A stretch of DNA of 36,313 bases, taken from the NCBI GenBank assembly GCA_023423775.1, contig JAFAEZ010000006.1, positions 1-36,313 of the forward strand, given 5' to 3'. Positions 1-10,373 of this stretch are shown here, one piece after another. The notes beneath the pieces were generated by a model. That model searched no databases. It was not told the origin of the DNA and worked only from the letters and a program-made list of their open reading frames with translations. The stretch is from Pseudomonadota bacterium. Lineage in GTDB: Bacteria > Pseudomonadota > Alphaproteobacteria > Sphingomonadales > Sphingomonadaceae. The first letter of the stretch is position 1; each line of letters opens with the position of its first letter. The position numbers and the translations under genes were made by a program.

Positions 1-242
1 GGCTTGGGCGCAGCCGGCTCCGGCGCGCGCGCGACCGGGGCAACCGGCTCCGGCGTCGGCTCCGGCTTCGGCGCTTCCGCTTCACCCGGGCGGCCGAGGA
101 TGCGGCGCTTCTTGACCTCGACCACGACGGTGTTCGAACGGCCATGGCTGAAGCTCTGCTTCACCTTGCCGGTCTCGACGGTACGCTTGAGACCCAGCGG
201 TGCGCGCGCTCCCAGTTTCGGCTTGTCTGTCGTGTCGCTCAT
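1..242 (-). CDS. infB: Translation initiation factor IF-2, N-terminal part (cut by window edge)
   Basis: Only the first 80 codons are inside the window; the rest lies to the left. IF-2 is the GTPase that places initiator tRNA on the 30S subunit. The visible part begins MSDTTDKPKLGARAPLGLKR and continues with KQSFSHGRSNTVVVEVKKRR, the conserved IF-2 amino-terminal segment, followed by RRILGRPGE and the start of a Pro/Ala/Glu-rich linker typical of alphaproteobacterial IF-2. The GTPase core is not visible. The ATG at 242 overlaps the upstream stop codon as ATGA, so translation is probably coupled to the YlxR-like gene. The order rimP-nusA-ylxR-infB is the conserved operon order and supports the call. 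Confidence 0.93.
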   Translation of the reverse strand, partial: MSDTTDKPKLGARAPLGLKRTVETGKVKQSFSHGRSNTVVVEVKKRRILGRPGEAEAPKPEPTPEPVAPVARAPEPAAPK

Positions 243-959
243 TTAAACCCTTCGTTCTCACTCAATGCCGACTGCGCCGCTGCGTCATCTCCGCAGGGGT
301 TTAGCTGACCTTCAACTCCGATAAAAGCGCGCCACCGGGCGAGCGCGTGACTCACACGCGCTGCGGCGGCTCGGTCGATCAATGCGACATGTACCACATT
401 CTGCCGGCCAAGCGCTAACGACAATATGGCCCTTTCCGCTGGAAAAACCAGCCCTTGGCCATCCTGTTTCTCGCCGCCCCCGCCGACCCGCCAGGCCTGG
501 TCGAGCTTGCGGTTGCCGTCCTCGCTGGCGTCGGCGGCGTGGATCAGGAGATGGACCTCGCCGCGGCGGGCGGCGGTCTCGATCTTCTCGCTGCCGGTCA
601 GCAGGGTTCCCGATCGCGCCTCCAGGCCGAGCCGGTCGAGCGCGGCCTGGCGCAAGGCCGCCTCGATGCGCGCACCGAGATCGTCCGGAATCTTAAGGGC
701 CGCGCCCTTGAACGAGCGCATCAATGCGCCCTTCAGCTTGCCCTTGGCCTGCGCCGCTTCGAGCGTCGCGCGGTCGACGCCGATCCAGGCACCGCGGCCG
801 GGCGCCTTGGCGCGCACGTCGGGCAGCACCTCGCCGTCCGGGCCGACGGCGAGACGCACGAGCGCATCCCGGGCGGCATGATCGCCGCTCAGGATGCACT
901 TGCGTTCCGGCATGTGGGGAGGCTTCCGCCCCCCGACGTCACTGGTTTCGCTCAGGCTC

Positions 960-979
<20 letters not shown>
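239..979 (-). CDS. ylxR: YlxR (DUF448) RNA-binding protein fused to an L7Ae-like domain
   Basis: The 246-residue protein has a YlxR/DUF448 domain at about residues 23-95 (PERKCILSGD, then VLPDVRAKAPGRGAWI). A second half at about 105-225 looks like an L7Ae/YlxQ RNA-binding fold (ARSGTLLTGSEKIETAARRG, then HLLIHAADASEDGNRKL). In Firmicutes YlxR and YlxQ are separate small genes at this place; here they appear to be one polypeptide, the arrangement usual in alphaproteobacteria. The exact role is unsettled; the family is tied to ribosome/RNase P-related RNA binding. I chose the TTG at 979 because GGGGAGG lies 6 bases upstream. This start overlaps the nusA end by 20 bases. The first ATG (913) is the alternative and would begin at MPERKC. 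The stop overlaps the infB start by four bases. Confidence 0.88.
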
Positions 980-2558
<1,579 letters not shown>

Positions 2559-2562
2559 AGGT

Positions 2563-3093
2563 TCAGTCCTGTCCTTCTACCTGGATGGAGTCGGCGCCTT
2601 CCGCGTCGAGCGGAGCGGTCGCGTCGATAAGTCTGTCGGTCATGACGAGCTTGGCTGAGTGGAGCGCCGCGAACGGCAGTCGGGTCTCGCCGAGGCCCTG
2701 GACGTCGACTACGACCTGGTCGCCGTCGGAGCCGATCAGGTCGCCGACGAACACTTTGCGGCCGTCGAGCTTCTCGGCGAGGACGATGCGGGCCTCGTGT
2801 CCCTTCCAGTCGTCGAAATCCTTGAGCCGGGTCAGCGGCCGGTCGATGCCGGGCGAGCTTACTTCGAGCCGGTAGGCGTGCTCGATCGGATCCTTCTCGT
2901 CGAGCAGTTCGGAGAGGCGCCGCGACAGGCGAGCGCAATCCTCGAGCGTCAGCTGGCGCGTGTCGGGACGCTCGGCCATCACCTGCAGCGTCGGATCGGA
3001 CGTTCCGCCCATCATCTTGACGCGCACCAGCTCCAGCCCCTCGGCTTTCGCCTCGGGCTCGATCAGCCGGGTCAGTTCGGCGATGTCCGCCAT
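2563..3093 (-). CDS. rimP: Ribosome maturation factor RimP
   Basis: RimP helps assemble the 30S subunit, acting on S12 and S19 binding steps. The 176-residue product has the two-domain RimP layout. The N-terminal alpha/beta domain includes LIEPEAKAEGLELVRVKMMG, the hallmark ISRRLSxLLD-type helix (CARLSRRLSELLDEKDPIEH) and the diagnostic LEVSSPGIDRPLTRLKDF at about residues 96-113. The C-terminal Sm-like barrel includes GDQVVVDVQG. It is the first gene of the minus-strand nusA operon. The start ATG at 3093 has GGAG about 5 bases upstream. A C-terminal tail of about 20 residues is less conserved. Confidence 0.95.
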   Translation of the reverse strand: MADIAELTRLIEPEAKAEGLELVRVKMMGGTSDPTLQVMAERPDTRQLTLEDCARLSRRLSELLDEKDPIEHAYRLEVSSPGIDRPLTRLKDFDDWKGHEARIVLAEKLDGRKVFVGDLIGSDGDQVVVDVQGLGETRLPFAALHSAKLVMTDRLIDATAPLDAEGADSIQVEGQD

Positions 3094-3102
3094 GCACGCT
3101 CC

Positions 3103-3133
3103 AAAAAGATAAAGGCCAAAAAAGATAAAGGTC
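3103..3133 (-). repeat. Tandem 15/16-base duplication in the rimP leader
   Basis: On the plus strand aaaaagataaaggcc (3103-3117) is followed directly by aaaaaagataaaggtc (3118-3133). On the transcript strand this gives two CTTTATCTTTTT-type units immediately before the Shine-Dalgarno of rimP. The tract is far more A/T-rich than the surrounding DNA. It could be a recent slippage duplication or an unstructured leader segment. I do not recognise a known element. Confidence 0.6.
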
Positions 3134-3197
3134 AGCCGCGCCGGCCCCCTGGGGGACCAGCCTCAACAAAGTTACCGATGTCGAGAAAGTCGAGAGC

Positions 3198-3226
3198 TAT
3201 ATAAGCGGGTCCGTCCGTATGGGCAA
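3198..3226 (-). promoter_or_regulatory. Candidate sigma-70 type promoter for rimP-nusA-ylxR-infB
   Basis: On the minus strand TTGCCC (3226-3221) is followed after 17 bases by TATATA (3203-3198), in an otherwise GC-rich stretch. It lies about 105 bases upstream of the rimP start codon. Each hexamer matches 4 of 6 consensus positions, and the spacing is ideal. This is a pattern match only; no transcript start is known from the sequence. Confidence 0.45.
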
Positions 3227-3246
3227 GAGATTAGGAGCAGCGCGTT

Positions 3247-3825
3247 TCAGTCGCTGCCCCACGGCGCCGGCGGCGGTGCGATCGGGTGGGCCAGATCGAA
3301 CTCGACGCGGAAGAAGCGGTTCGGGCGGCGGAGCTCGTAGGCGAACAGGCGGCCGGGATCGGCTTCGACCGCCCAGACATTGTCGAGCGGGGCGGTGATG
3401 CCGGCGTGCCGGAACAGGTTCCTAGTGAAATCGTCGGTCGGGAAGTGCTGGCGCGTCGCCGTGCCACCGCTGCTGTCTCCACCATATTGGGTGAGTTCGT
3501 CCTCGCTGCCGTCCTTGTGCCGATGATCGTGCTTCAGCCGCAGGCCGCCATCGGTGCGAGTGATCACCCAGGTGCGTGAGCGGTCGGCGCCGACATGAAA
3601 GGGAATGCGCACCGTATGGGCCGAGCATTCGCGGACGTGCATCACCAGGCGCTCGCCCGCCATGTCCTGATCCTGCGCGTCATTGCTGACCAGCCGGCCT
3701 TCATAGGCCTTGCCGCACAGGCCCTGGAGGTTGGCGAAGAAGGCGTCGGCTTGCGGGTCGCGTACGCTGGTGGTGGCGCAGGCGGAGAGCGCCAGAAGGG
3801 CGAAGAGCGGCAGGATCCTGTTCAT
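3247..3825 (-). CDS. Small lipoprotein, function unknown
   Basis: The 192-residue protein starts MNRILPLFALLALSACATTS: a short positive end, a hydrophobic core and the lipobox LSAC, so it should be lipidated at Cys15 and anchored in the envelope. The mature part has a region around residues 30-45 (NLQGLCGKAYEGRLVSND) and a hydrophilic, probably all-beta remainder (RTWVITRTDGGLRLKHDHRH, EFDLAHPIAPPPAPW). I do not recognise an assigned catalytic motif. It begins 9 bases after the methyltransferase stop, so it is the last gene of the polyketide synthase operon. Whether it takes part in that pathway is not shown by the sequence. Confidence 0.8.
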   Translation of the reverse strand: MNRILPLFALLALSACATTSVRDPQADAFFANLQGLCGKAYEGRLVSNDAQDQDMAGERLVMHVRECSAHTVRIPFHVGADRSRTWVITRTDGGLRLKHDHRHKDGSEDELTQYGGDSSGGTATRQHFPTDDFTRNLFRHAGITAPLDNVWAVEADPGRLFAYELRRPNRFFRVEFDLAHPIAPPPAPWGSD

Positions 3826-3834
3826 CGCGCAGGG

Positions 3835-4335
3835 TTAGCGCGGGACTGCGGAGCTTTCGAGCGCCTTTTCCTCGGCGCGGATGCGGACGGTGAGCACCGC
3901 CGCGTTGAGCAGCGAGAAAATGAGCGCGACGGACCACAGTCCGAAGGCGAGCGGCAGCAGGGCGATCTCGGCGGCCACGATCCAGTAATTGGGATGGCGG
4001 ACGAAACGGAATGGGCCGCGCGCGACCAAAGGCGCACCGGGCAGGACGATGATCCGCGTGGTCCAGCGCTCGCCCAAGGTCGCCAGCACCCACAATCGCG
4101 CGCCCTGCAGCAGCACGAACAGGCCGATCAGCGGCCAGAGGACCGGCCGTCCCGGCGCGAGCCACCACAAGGCGGCGAGCCAGGCGGCGTGCACGGCAAC
4201 GATCAGCGGATAATGGCCGGCGCCGACCTCATAGGCGCCGCGCGCTAACAGGGCGCGCGTGTGGCGGCTCGCGACGATCAGTTCGGCAAGGCGCTGCGCC
4301 GTCACCAGAGCGAGGATTACGAGCGCGGCGTTCAT
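3835..4335 (-). CDS. ICMT-family membrane methyltransferase (BpsB/YpbQ-like)
   Basis: The 166-residue integral membrane protein has four or five hydrophobic segments (MNAALVILALVTAQRLAELI, YPLIVAVHAAWLAALWWLA, VLWPLIGLFVLLQGARLWVL, and two near the C-terminus). It carries the isoprenylcysteine carboxyl methyltransferase signature GPFRFVRHPNYWIVAAEI at about residues 111-128, where the RHPxY region forms part of the SAM site. ICMT-like proteins paired with a type III polyketide synthase, such as Bacillus BpsB with BpsA, O-methylate alkylpyrone products. That is the likely role here, by context. The start ATG at 4335 overlaps the synthase stop as ATGA, indicating translational coupling. The plain family assignment is firm; the substrate is inferred. 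Confidence 0.86.
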   Translation of the reverse strand: MNAALVILALVTAQRLAELIVASRHTRALLARGAYEVGAGHYPLIVAVHAAWLAALWWLAPGRPVLWPLIGLFVLLQGARLWVLATLGERWTTRIIVLPGAPLVARGPFRFVRHPNYWIVAAEIALLPLAFGLWSVALIFSLLNAAVLTVRIRAEEKALESSAVPR

Positions 4336-5387
4336 GCGCGGGCGAGCGAGACACCGCTGGTGGTAAAGCCCGGTCCGAGCGCGAGCAGGACCGTCCGCTC
4401 CGGCATACCGGCAGCGAGCAGCCGGTCGAGCACGAACAGGACCGTCGGCGCGGACATGTTGCCGTAATCGCGCAGCACGTCGCGCTCGTGGTCGAGCGAC
4501 CCCTGGTTGAGGTGCAGGCTGAGTTCGAGCGCGGCGATTACCTTGGCGCCGCCCGGATGGCAGGTGAAGCGATCGACCTCGTCGCGCTCGACCCCGGCAT
4601 GATCGAGGATCTGCGCCACGCCCGAATCCATATTCTCCTCGACGAAGGGCGGGATGGCGCGGTCGAAGATCACGCCCAGCCCGGGGTCGTCGACGTCCCA
4701 GCCCATGATGCCGAGCGTGTCCGGCCACAATATCTCGCCGCCCCCTTCGATCCGAGCGATGCCCCCATCGCCGCCGCGCACCACGGCCGCCGCGGCGCCG
4801 TCGCCGAACAAGGCGGTGGCGACGATATTGGCCTTGGAAAGCTTATCCAGCCGGATCGAGGTCGAGCACAGTTCCACCGTCACGAACAGGACGGTCCGGC
4901 CGCCGGCCGCCAGCCGTGCGGCGAGCGCGAGGCCGCTCACCCCGCCGGCGCAGCCGAGGCCGAACACCGGCACCCGCTCGACATTGGCGCGGAAGCCCAT
5001 CCGCCCGGCCACCCGCGCCTCCAGGCTGGGCGTGGCGATGCCGGTAGTCGAGACCGTAACGAGCACGTCGATCTCGTCCGCCGCCAGGCCGGCCCGGTCG
5101 AGCGCCGCTTCCGCGGCCTCGATGTAGAGCGATTCGGCGGCCTCGAGATAGACGGCATTGCGCGCCTTCCAGCCATGGTCGCCATGATACCAGGGCTCGG
5201 GCCGGACGATATGGCGCTGCGCGACTCCGGCGTTGTCGAACACCGGCTCCATCTGCTCGAACAGGCGCATCCGCGCGCCGAACAGGCTCCGCGCCAGCGC
5301 CTTGGCCTCGGCCTGGGTGAGGATCGTCGGCGGCACCGCCGTCGCCAGCGAGAGCAGCGCCACCGGGGGGCCATGCTTCCGACTCAT
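4332..5387 (-). CDS. Type III polyketide synthase (chalcone/stilbene synthase fold)
   Basis: The 351-residue protein has the length and full catalytic triad of bacterial type III synthases. Cys146 lies in VFGLGCAGGVSG, His277 in FTCHPGGAKV and Asn310 in YGNMSAPTVLFVL. The C-terminal GPGF loop is at 338-341. Such enzymes extend an acyl-CoA with malonyl-CoA and cyclise the chain to alkylpyrones or alkylresorcinols. The coupled ICMT-like methyltransferase favours a BpsA-type alkylpyrone pathway making membrane-associated lipids. The start ATG at 5387 gives the family-typical N-terminus; the open frame continues upstream antisense to the sugar dehydrogenase but carries no homologous sequence. Chain length and product cannot be read from sequence alone. 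Confidence 0.93.
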   Translation of the reverse strand: MSRKHGPPVALLSLATAVPPTILTQAEAKALARSLFGARMRLFEQMEPVFDNAGVAQRHIVRPEPWYHGDHGWKARNAVYLEAAESLYIEAAEAALDRAGLAADEIDVLVTVSTTGIATPSLEARVAGRMGFRANVERVPVFGLGCAGGVSGLALAARLAAGGRTVLFVTVELCSTSIRLDKLSKANIVATALFGDGAAAAVVRGGDGGIARIEGGGEILWPDTLGIMGWDVDDPGLGVIFDRAIPPFVEENMDSGVAQILDHAGVERDEVDRFTCHPGGAKVIAALELSLHLNQGSLDHERDVLRDYGNMSAPTVLFVLDRLLAAGMPERTVLLALGPGFTTSGVSLARA

Positions 5388-5480
5388 ACCAGCTCCGCAC
5401 AGAAGGCCCCTGACTATTGACGCAACTCCGCAGAGGCGGAAAGGTTCGCTTCCGAAACCTGACAGCGGAGACCCCGACCC

Positions 5481-6647
5481 ATGCGCCCCCTCCTCCTCGC
5501 TACGATCCCCGCTTTGCTCGCCACCGGCTGCAGTCCGTCCGAAGGCGTCGCCAGCGGCAACAGCACAGCCGCGAGCCAGGCGCCCGCACCCCAGCCGACA
5601 TCGGGTAATCCGTTCACGGTCCAGGAGATCGCCACATTCGAAGAGCCTTGGGCGATGGCCTTCATTCCGGGCACGGGCCAGGCGCTGATCACCGAGAAAA
5701 AAGGCCGGCTCAAACTGTGGAATCCGGGGGGCGCCGTCGTCGACGTCGCGGGCGTGCCGACGGTCGATTATGGCGGCCAGGGCGGGCTCGGCGATGTCGT
5801 CCTCCACCCCGATTTCGCCAACAACCATTTCATCTACCTGAGCTGGGTCGAGGCGGGCGACGGAGACACGCGCGGCGCGGTGGTCGGCCGCGGCAAGCTC
5901 GTCATCGACGGCGACAGCGCCCGCATCGAGGGCCTGCAGCCGATTTGGCGGCAGGAGGCGAAGGTCGCAGGCCGCGGCCATTATGCGCACCGCATGGCCT
6001 TCTCGCCCGACGGATTTCTCTTCATCACCAGCGGCGAGCGCCAGAAGTTCGATCCGGCGCAGGACATGAACCAGAATCTCGGCAAGATCGTCCGCCTGAC
6101 CGATGCCGGCGGCGTGCCCAGCGACAATCCCTTCTACGACAAGGACCGCGTCACCGCACAAATCTGGACGCTGGGTCACCGCAACCCCCTCGGCATCGCG
6201 TTCGACGCGCAGGGCCGCCTGTGGGAGCATGAGATGGGCCCCAAGGGTGGCGACGAGGTCAACCTGATCGTCAAGGGCCGGAATTACGGCTACCCGATCG
6301 TCTCCAACGGGGACCATTATGACGGCAAGGACATCCCCGACCATCCCACCCGCCCCGAATATGAGGCGCCCAAGGTCTGGTGGAACCCGGCCATCTCGCC
6401 GGCCGGCATGATCATCTATACGGGCGACATGTTCCCGGCCTGGAAGGGCGACATTCTGATGGGCGCACTCTCCGGCAAGGCGCTCATCCGCGTGGACCTC
6501 GACGGCACCAACGCCCGCAAGGGCGACCAGTGGGACATGGGCACCCGCATCCGCGAGGTCGAGCAGGGCCCGGACGGCTCGGTCTATCTGCTCGAGGACC
6601 AGGACAAGAGCGGCGGCGGCCGCCTGCTCCAGCTTACCGCGCGGTAG
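5481..6647 (+). CDS. PQQ-dependent sugar dehydrogenase family lipoprotein (aldose dehydrogenase, YliI-like)
   Basis: The 388-residue secreted protein begins MRPLLLATIPALLATGCSPS, a lipoprotein signal with acceptor Cys17, so it should sit in the periplasm on a membrane. The body is the six-bladed propeller of soluble glucose/sorbosone dehydrogenases. It opens with IATFEEPWAMAFIPG, continues with GRLKLWNPGGAVVDV, GQGGLGDVVLHPDF, HRMAFSPDGFLFITSGER and TLGHRNPLGIAFDAQGRLWE, and then HEMGPKGGDEVNLI. It ends with WNPAISPAGMIIYTGD. These include the blade motifs that surround PQQ and calcium. It should oxidise aldose sugars with PQQ if the cofactor is available; no pqq gene is in the window. It is a monocistronic plus-strand gene divergent from the polyketide operon. 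Confidence 0.9.
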   Translation: MRPLLLATIPALLATGCSPSEGVASGNSTAASQAPAPQPTSGNPFTVQEIATFEEPWAMAFIPGTGQALITEKKGRLKLWNPGGAVVDVAGVPTVDYGGQGGLGDVVLHPDFANNHFIYLSWVEAGDGDTRGAVVGRGKLVIDGDSARIEGLQPIWRQEAKVAGRGHYAHRMAFSPDGFLFITSGERQKFDPAQDMNQNLGKIVRLTDAGGVPSDNPFYDKDRVTAQIWTLGHRNPLGIAFDAQGRLWEHEMGPKGGDEVNLIVKGRNYGYPIVSNGDHYDGKDIPDHPTRPEYEAPKVWWNPAISPAGMIIYTGDMFPAWKGDILMGALSGKALIRVDLDGTNARKGDQWDMGTRIREVEQGPDGSVYLLEDQDKSGGGRLLQLTAR

Positions 6648-6666
6648 GGAAGAACCGCCCTTACGG

Positions 6667-6745
6667 CGTCATCCCGGAGCCCAGGAACACGACCTCTGCG
6701 CAAAGAGCCGTAGTCCTGGGTGCCGGGTCGAGCCCCGGCATGACG
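6667..6745. repeat. REP-like imperfect inverted repeat between convergent genes
   Basis: The element opens with cgtcatcccggagcccagga and closes with a reverse-complementary arm, tcctgggtgccgggtcgagccccggcatgacg read on the plus strand in two parts (6713-6745). The arms share CGTCAT-CCGG and CCCAGGA blocks. In between lies about 25 bases (acacgacctctgcgcaaagagccgtag). Elements of this kind are dispersed between genes in sphingomonads and related bacteria. It sits between the convergent 3' ends of the dehydrogenase and trmB and could act as a bidirectional terminator or mRNA-stabilising hairpin. Confidence 0.7.
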
Positions 6746-6755
6746 GATAGAGGGG

Positions 6756-7433
6756 TCACACCCGGCGGTAGCGGAAGTACCAGACTTCGTGGCCCTTGCG
6801 GCGGGCCTTGGCCTCGTAGCGCGTCTCGGGCCAGCCGCCGGGGCGGACGAGGAAATCGCTGGCGCTCTCGGCCAGCCACTCGAAATCGCGGCGCTGGTTC
6901 ATGATCATCATCGACCACCGGCAGTAAGTCGGGTCGTCGGTGCCGAGCCGGAACTCGCCGCCGGGCTGGAGCTTGGCGGCGATGATGTCGAGCGGGCCGT
7001 GATTGACCATCCGCCGCTTGGCGTGGCGCGCCTTAGGCCAGGGATCCGGGTGGAGCAGATAGACGAAGCGCAAGGACGCGTCGGGCAGGCGCTCGAGTAT
7101 TTCGAGCGCGTCGCCCATGTGGAGGCGGACGTTGGGCAAATGCTTGTCGCGAACGTGGCCGAGCGCGCCGACGACGCCGTTCAGGAACGGCTCGCAGCCG
7201 ATGAAGCCGTGATCCGGGAGCAGATCGGCGCGATAGGCGAGATGCTCGCCCGAACCGAAACCGATCTCGAAATGGAGCGGGCGATCGTCGCCGAACAGGG
7301 TCGCCGCCGAGAGCGGTCCCTCGGGCACGCTGATCGCGGGCAGCAATTCCTCGACGAGGGCGGCCTGGCCCTGGCGCAATTTGTGGCCGGAACGGCGGCC
7401 GTAAAGGCGGCGGATGGTCGTGGGATCGGACAT
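6756..7433 (-). CDS. trmB: tRNA (guanine-N7)-methyltransferase TrmB
   Basis: TrmB methylates G46 of tRNA using S-adenosylmethionine. The 225-residue protein has the SAM-binding motif FEIGFGSGEHL at about residues 55-65, GCEPFLNGVVG for motif II, and the diagnostic YLLHPDPWPKARHAKRRMVN at about 125-144. The FRLGTDDPTYCRWSMM segment and the C-terminal PETRYEAKARRKGHEVW complete the family pattern. It lies on the minus strand downstream of metK, 52 bases after the metK stop. A hairpin lies between the two, so it may have separate expression. The gene family and length are fully typical. Confidence 0.95.
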   Translation of the reverse strand: MSDPTTIRRLYGRRSGHKLRQGQAALVEELLPAISVPEGPLSAATLFGDDRPLHFEIGFGSGEHLAYRADLLPDHGFIGCEPFLNGVVGALGHVRDKHLPNVRLHMGDALEILERLPDASLRFVYLLHPDPWPKARHAKRRMVNHGPLDIIAAKLQPGGEFRLGTDDPTYCRWSMMIMNQRRDFEWLAESASDFLVRPGGWPETRYEAKARRKGHEVWYFRYRRV

Positions 7434-7452
7434 GATCCGCCGCCTTTAGGGG

Positions 7453-7476
7453 CCCTCTCCCACGAACGGGAGAGGG
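7453..7476 (-). terminator. Perfect 9-bp hairpin after metK
   Basis: On the transcript strand CCCTCTCCC, loop GTTCGT, GGGAGAGGG forms a perfect nine-pair stem starting 10 bases after the metK stop codon. No U-run follows, so it would be a weak intrinsic terminator or an mRNA-end stabiliser. It separates metK from trmB on the same strand. Confidence 0.55.
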
Positions 7477-7485
7477 AAAGTGCGA

Positions 7486-8727
<1,242 letters not shown>

Positions 8728-8774
8728 CAGGGAACCGGGCCTTTTCGCTGGTCAAACGAGAACGGGACATACGG

Positions 8775-8794
8775 ATATAAAGATATCCTTATAT
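8775..8794. promoter_or_regulatory. 20-bp near-perfect palindrome upstream of metK, candidate operator
   Basis: The plus strand reads atataaagatatccttatat, which matches its own reverse complement at 18 of 20 positions. It is an A/T-rich island in GC-rich DNA, between the lnt stop and the metK start. A palindrome centred on GATATC with A/T arms resembles binding sites of ArsR-type methionine/SAH-cycle repressors (SahR-like), from memory of that family. The regulator is not in the window, so the assignment is inference. Confidence 0.5.
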
Positions 8795-8802
8795 GCGCTC
8801 CC

Positions 8803-10317
8803 CTAGCGCGCTTTGCGCGCCAGAGCAATTGCGATGGCGACGACAATCAGCGCGAACACGAACGGCAGAATGTTGCCGAGGCGCGCGAACGGCGTTGGCG
8901 GCTTGGCCTGGGGCAGCCGCGCGTCGATCACGCCGGCGGTCTGCCACGGCAGGCTGTGCAGCACGCGCCCGTCGGCGTCGATCACTGCGGAGATTCCGGT
9001 CGGCGTCGAGCGCAGCACCGGCAGCCCCTCCTCCAACGCGCGGAGCTGGGCCTGGGCGAGATGCTGCGGCGGGCCCCAGGCGCCGAACCAGGCATCGTTC
9101 GACGGATTGAACAGGAAGGCCGGGCGATTGGCACGGTCGACGACGGCACCGGAGAAGATGATCTCGTAGCAAACCTGAAAGCCGACCTTGCCGAGGCCGG
9201 GAATGTCGATCGTGCGCGCGCCGGGACCGGCGTCGAAATCGATGTCGCCGGGGGCGAGGCGCGACAGGCCGAGCCGCGACAGGATCGGGCGCATCGGCAG
9301 ATATTCGCCATAGGGCACGAGATGAGCCTTGTCGTAACGCGCCAGCGAATGGCCGTGCGCGTCCATGGCGAACACGCTGTTGGTAGCGCTCGTGACATTC
9401 TCGCCGTCGGCCGAATGGAAGGCGATGCCGCCGGTCAGCAGCAGGTCGCGCGGGCCCAGCAGCGCGCCGACCTCTTTTTGCAGGCGGAAGATGCGCTCCC
9501 GATAATAAGGGTCCTTGCGGTCGTCCTCTAGAGGATCGGTGATCGCCGCCTCCGGCCAGAGCAGAAGGCGCGGGCCAGCTTCGTCCGAGCGGGACAATTG
9601 CTTCAGCCGCGCGAAATTGCGCTCGCGAAACCCCTCCTCCCATTTGTCCTGCTGGCCGATATTGGGCTGGACGATGGTGAGTGGCATGCCCGGCTTGGCC
9701 GGCGCCCGAGGCGAGGCCAGCGGCGCGAGCACTGTCGCGACCGCGATCGCGGAGAAGAGCAGGATGGCGCGCCGCATGCCGCGTTCGAGCAGGAGCAAAA
9801 GGCAGCCGGCGAGCAGCATCGTCACGCCCGACAGGCCGTACGTGCCGATCAGGGTGGCGAGGCGCGAGACCTGGGTCGGCAGCAAAGCTACGCCGGCCGG
9901 GTTCCAGGCGAAGCCGGTGAACAAGGTGGCGCGCAGCCATTCGGTGACGATCCAGGCAGCAGCGAAGACCAGCACAAGGCGGAGCCGGTCCGCACGGCCC
10001 CAACGCCAGGCGAGGCCCGCCGCGATCGCCGGATAGACCGCAAGATAGAGCGAGAGCAGGACGACGGAGACCCAACCGAGCCAGGCCGGCATCGCCGACT
10101 GGTAGGTGAAGGCGGTCGCGATCCAGTTGAGGCCGAGGACGAAGTGGCCCACTCCGAACCACCAGCCCCGCGCCAGCGCGCTGCGCAGCGACGGCGCCCG
10201 CTCGACCAGCCAGAGCAAGGCGGCGAAGCCGAGGATCGTGAGCGGCCACCAGCCGAGAGGGGCGAAGCCGAGCGCGGCGACCAACCCCGCGAGCAGCGAA
10301 AGGAGGAGGAATTTCAT
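8803..10317 (-). CDS. lnt: Apolipoprotein N-acyltransferase Lnt
   Basis: Lnt adds the third acyl chain to the N-terminal cysteine of lipoproteins in the inner membrane. The 504-residue protein has six or seven hydrophobic helices in the first 200 residues, a periplasmic carbon-nitrogen hydrolase domain (about 212-465) and a final membrane helix (FVFALIVVAIAIALARKAR). The nitrilase triad is complete: Glu256 in LLWPEAAITDP, Lys330 in YDKAHLVPYGEYLP and Cys383 in VCYEIIF. The conserved FNPSNDAWFG is also present. It lies upstream of metK on the same strand with 75 bases between them. At least two lipoproteins in this window would be its substrates. Confidence 0.95.
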   Translation of the reverse strand: MKFLLLSLLAGLVAALGFAPLGWWPLTILGFAALLWLVERAPSLRSALARGWWFGVGHFVLGLNWIATAFTYQSAMPAWLGWVSVVLLSLYLAVYPAIAAGLAWRWGRADRLRLVLVFAAAWIVTEWLRATLFTGFAWNPAGVALLPTQVSRLATLIGTYGLSGVTMLLAGCLLLLLERGMRRAILLFSAIAVATVLAPLASPRAPAKPGMPLTIVQPNIGQQDKWEEGFRERNFARLKQLSRSDEAGPRLLLWPEAAITDPLEDDRKDPYYRERIFRLQKEVGALLGPRDLLLTGGIAFHSADGENVTSATNSVFAMDAHGHSLARYDKAHLVPYGEYLPMRPILSRLGLSRLAPGDIDFDAGPGARTIDIPGLGKVGFQVCYEIIFSGAVVDRANRPAFLFNPSNDAWFGAWGPPQHLAQAQLRALEEGLPVLRSTPTGISAVIDADGRVLHSLPWQTAGVIDARLPQAKPPTPFARLGNILPFVFALIVVAIAIALARKAR

Positions 10318-10373
10318 CGGGCGAAGCTATGTGGGGGATGGAGGCGATTTTCAATCGGCGTTACAGAGCCGGC

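Noticed and set aside
5388..6344. Upstream extension of the polyketide synthase frame
   Set aside because: The frame stays open antisense to the sugar dehydrogenase, but the family N-terminus begins at the ATG at 5387.
8728..8802. SAM riboswitch before metK
   Set aside because: The 75-base leader shows a protein-type palindrome but no helices or conserved bases of the SAM riboswitch classes I know.
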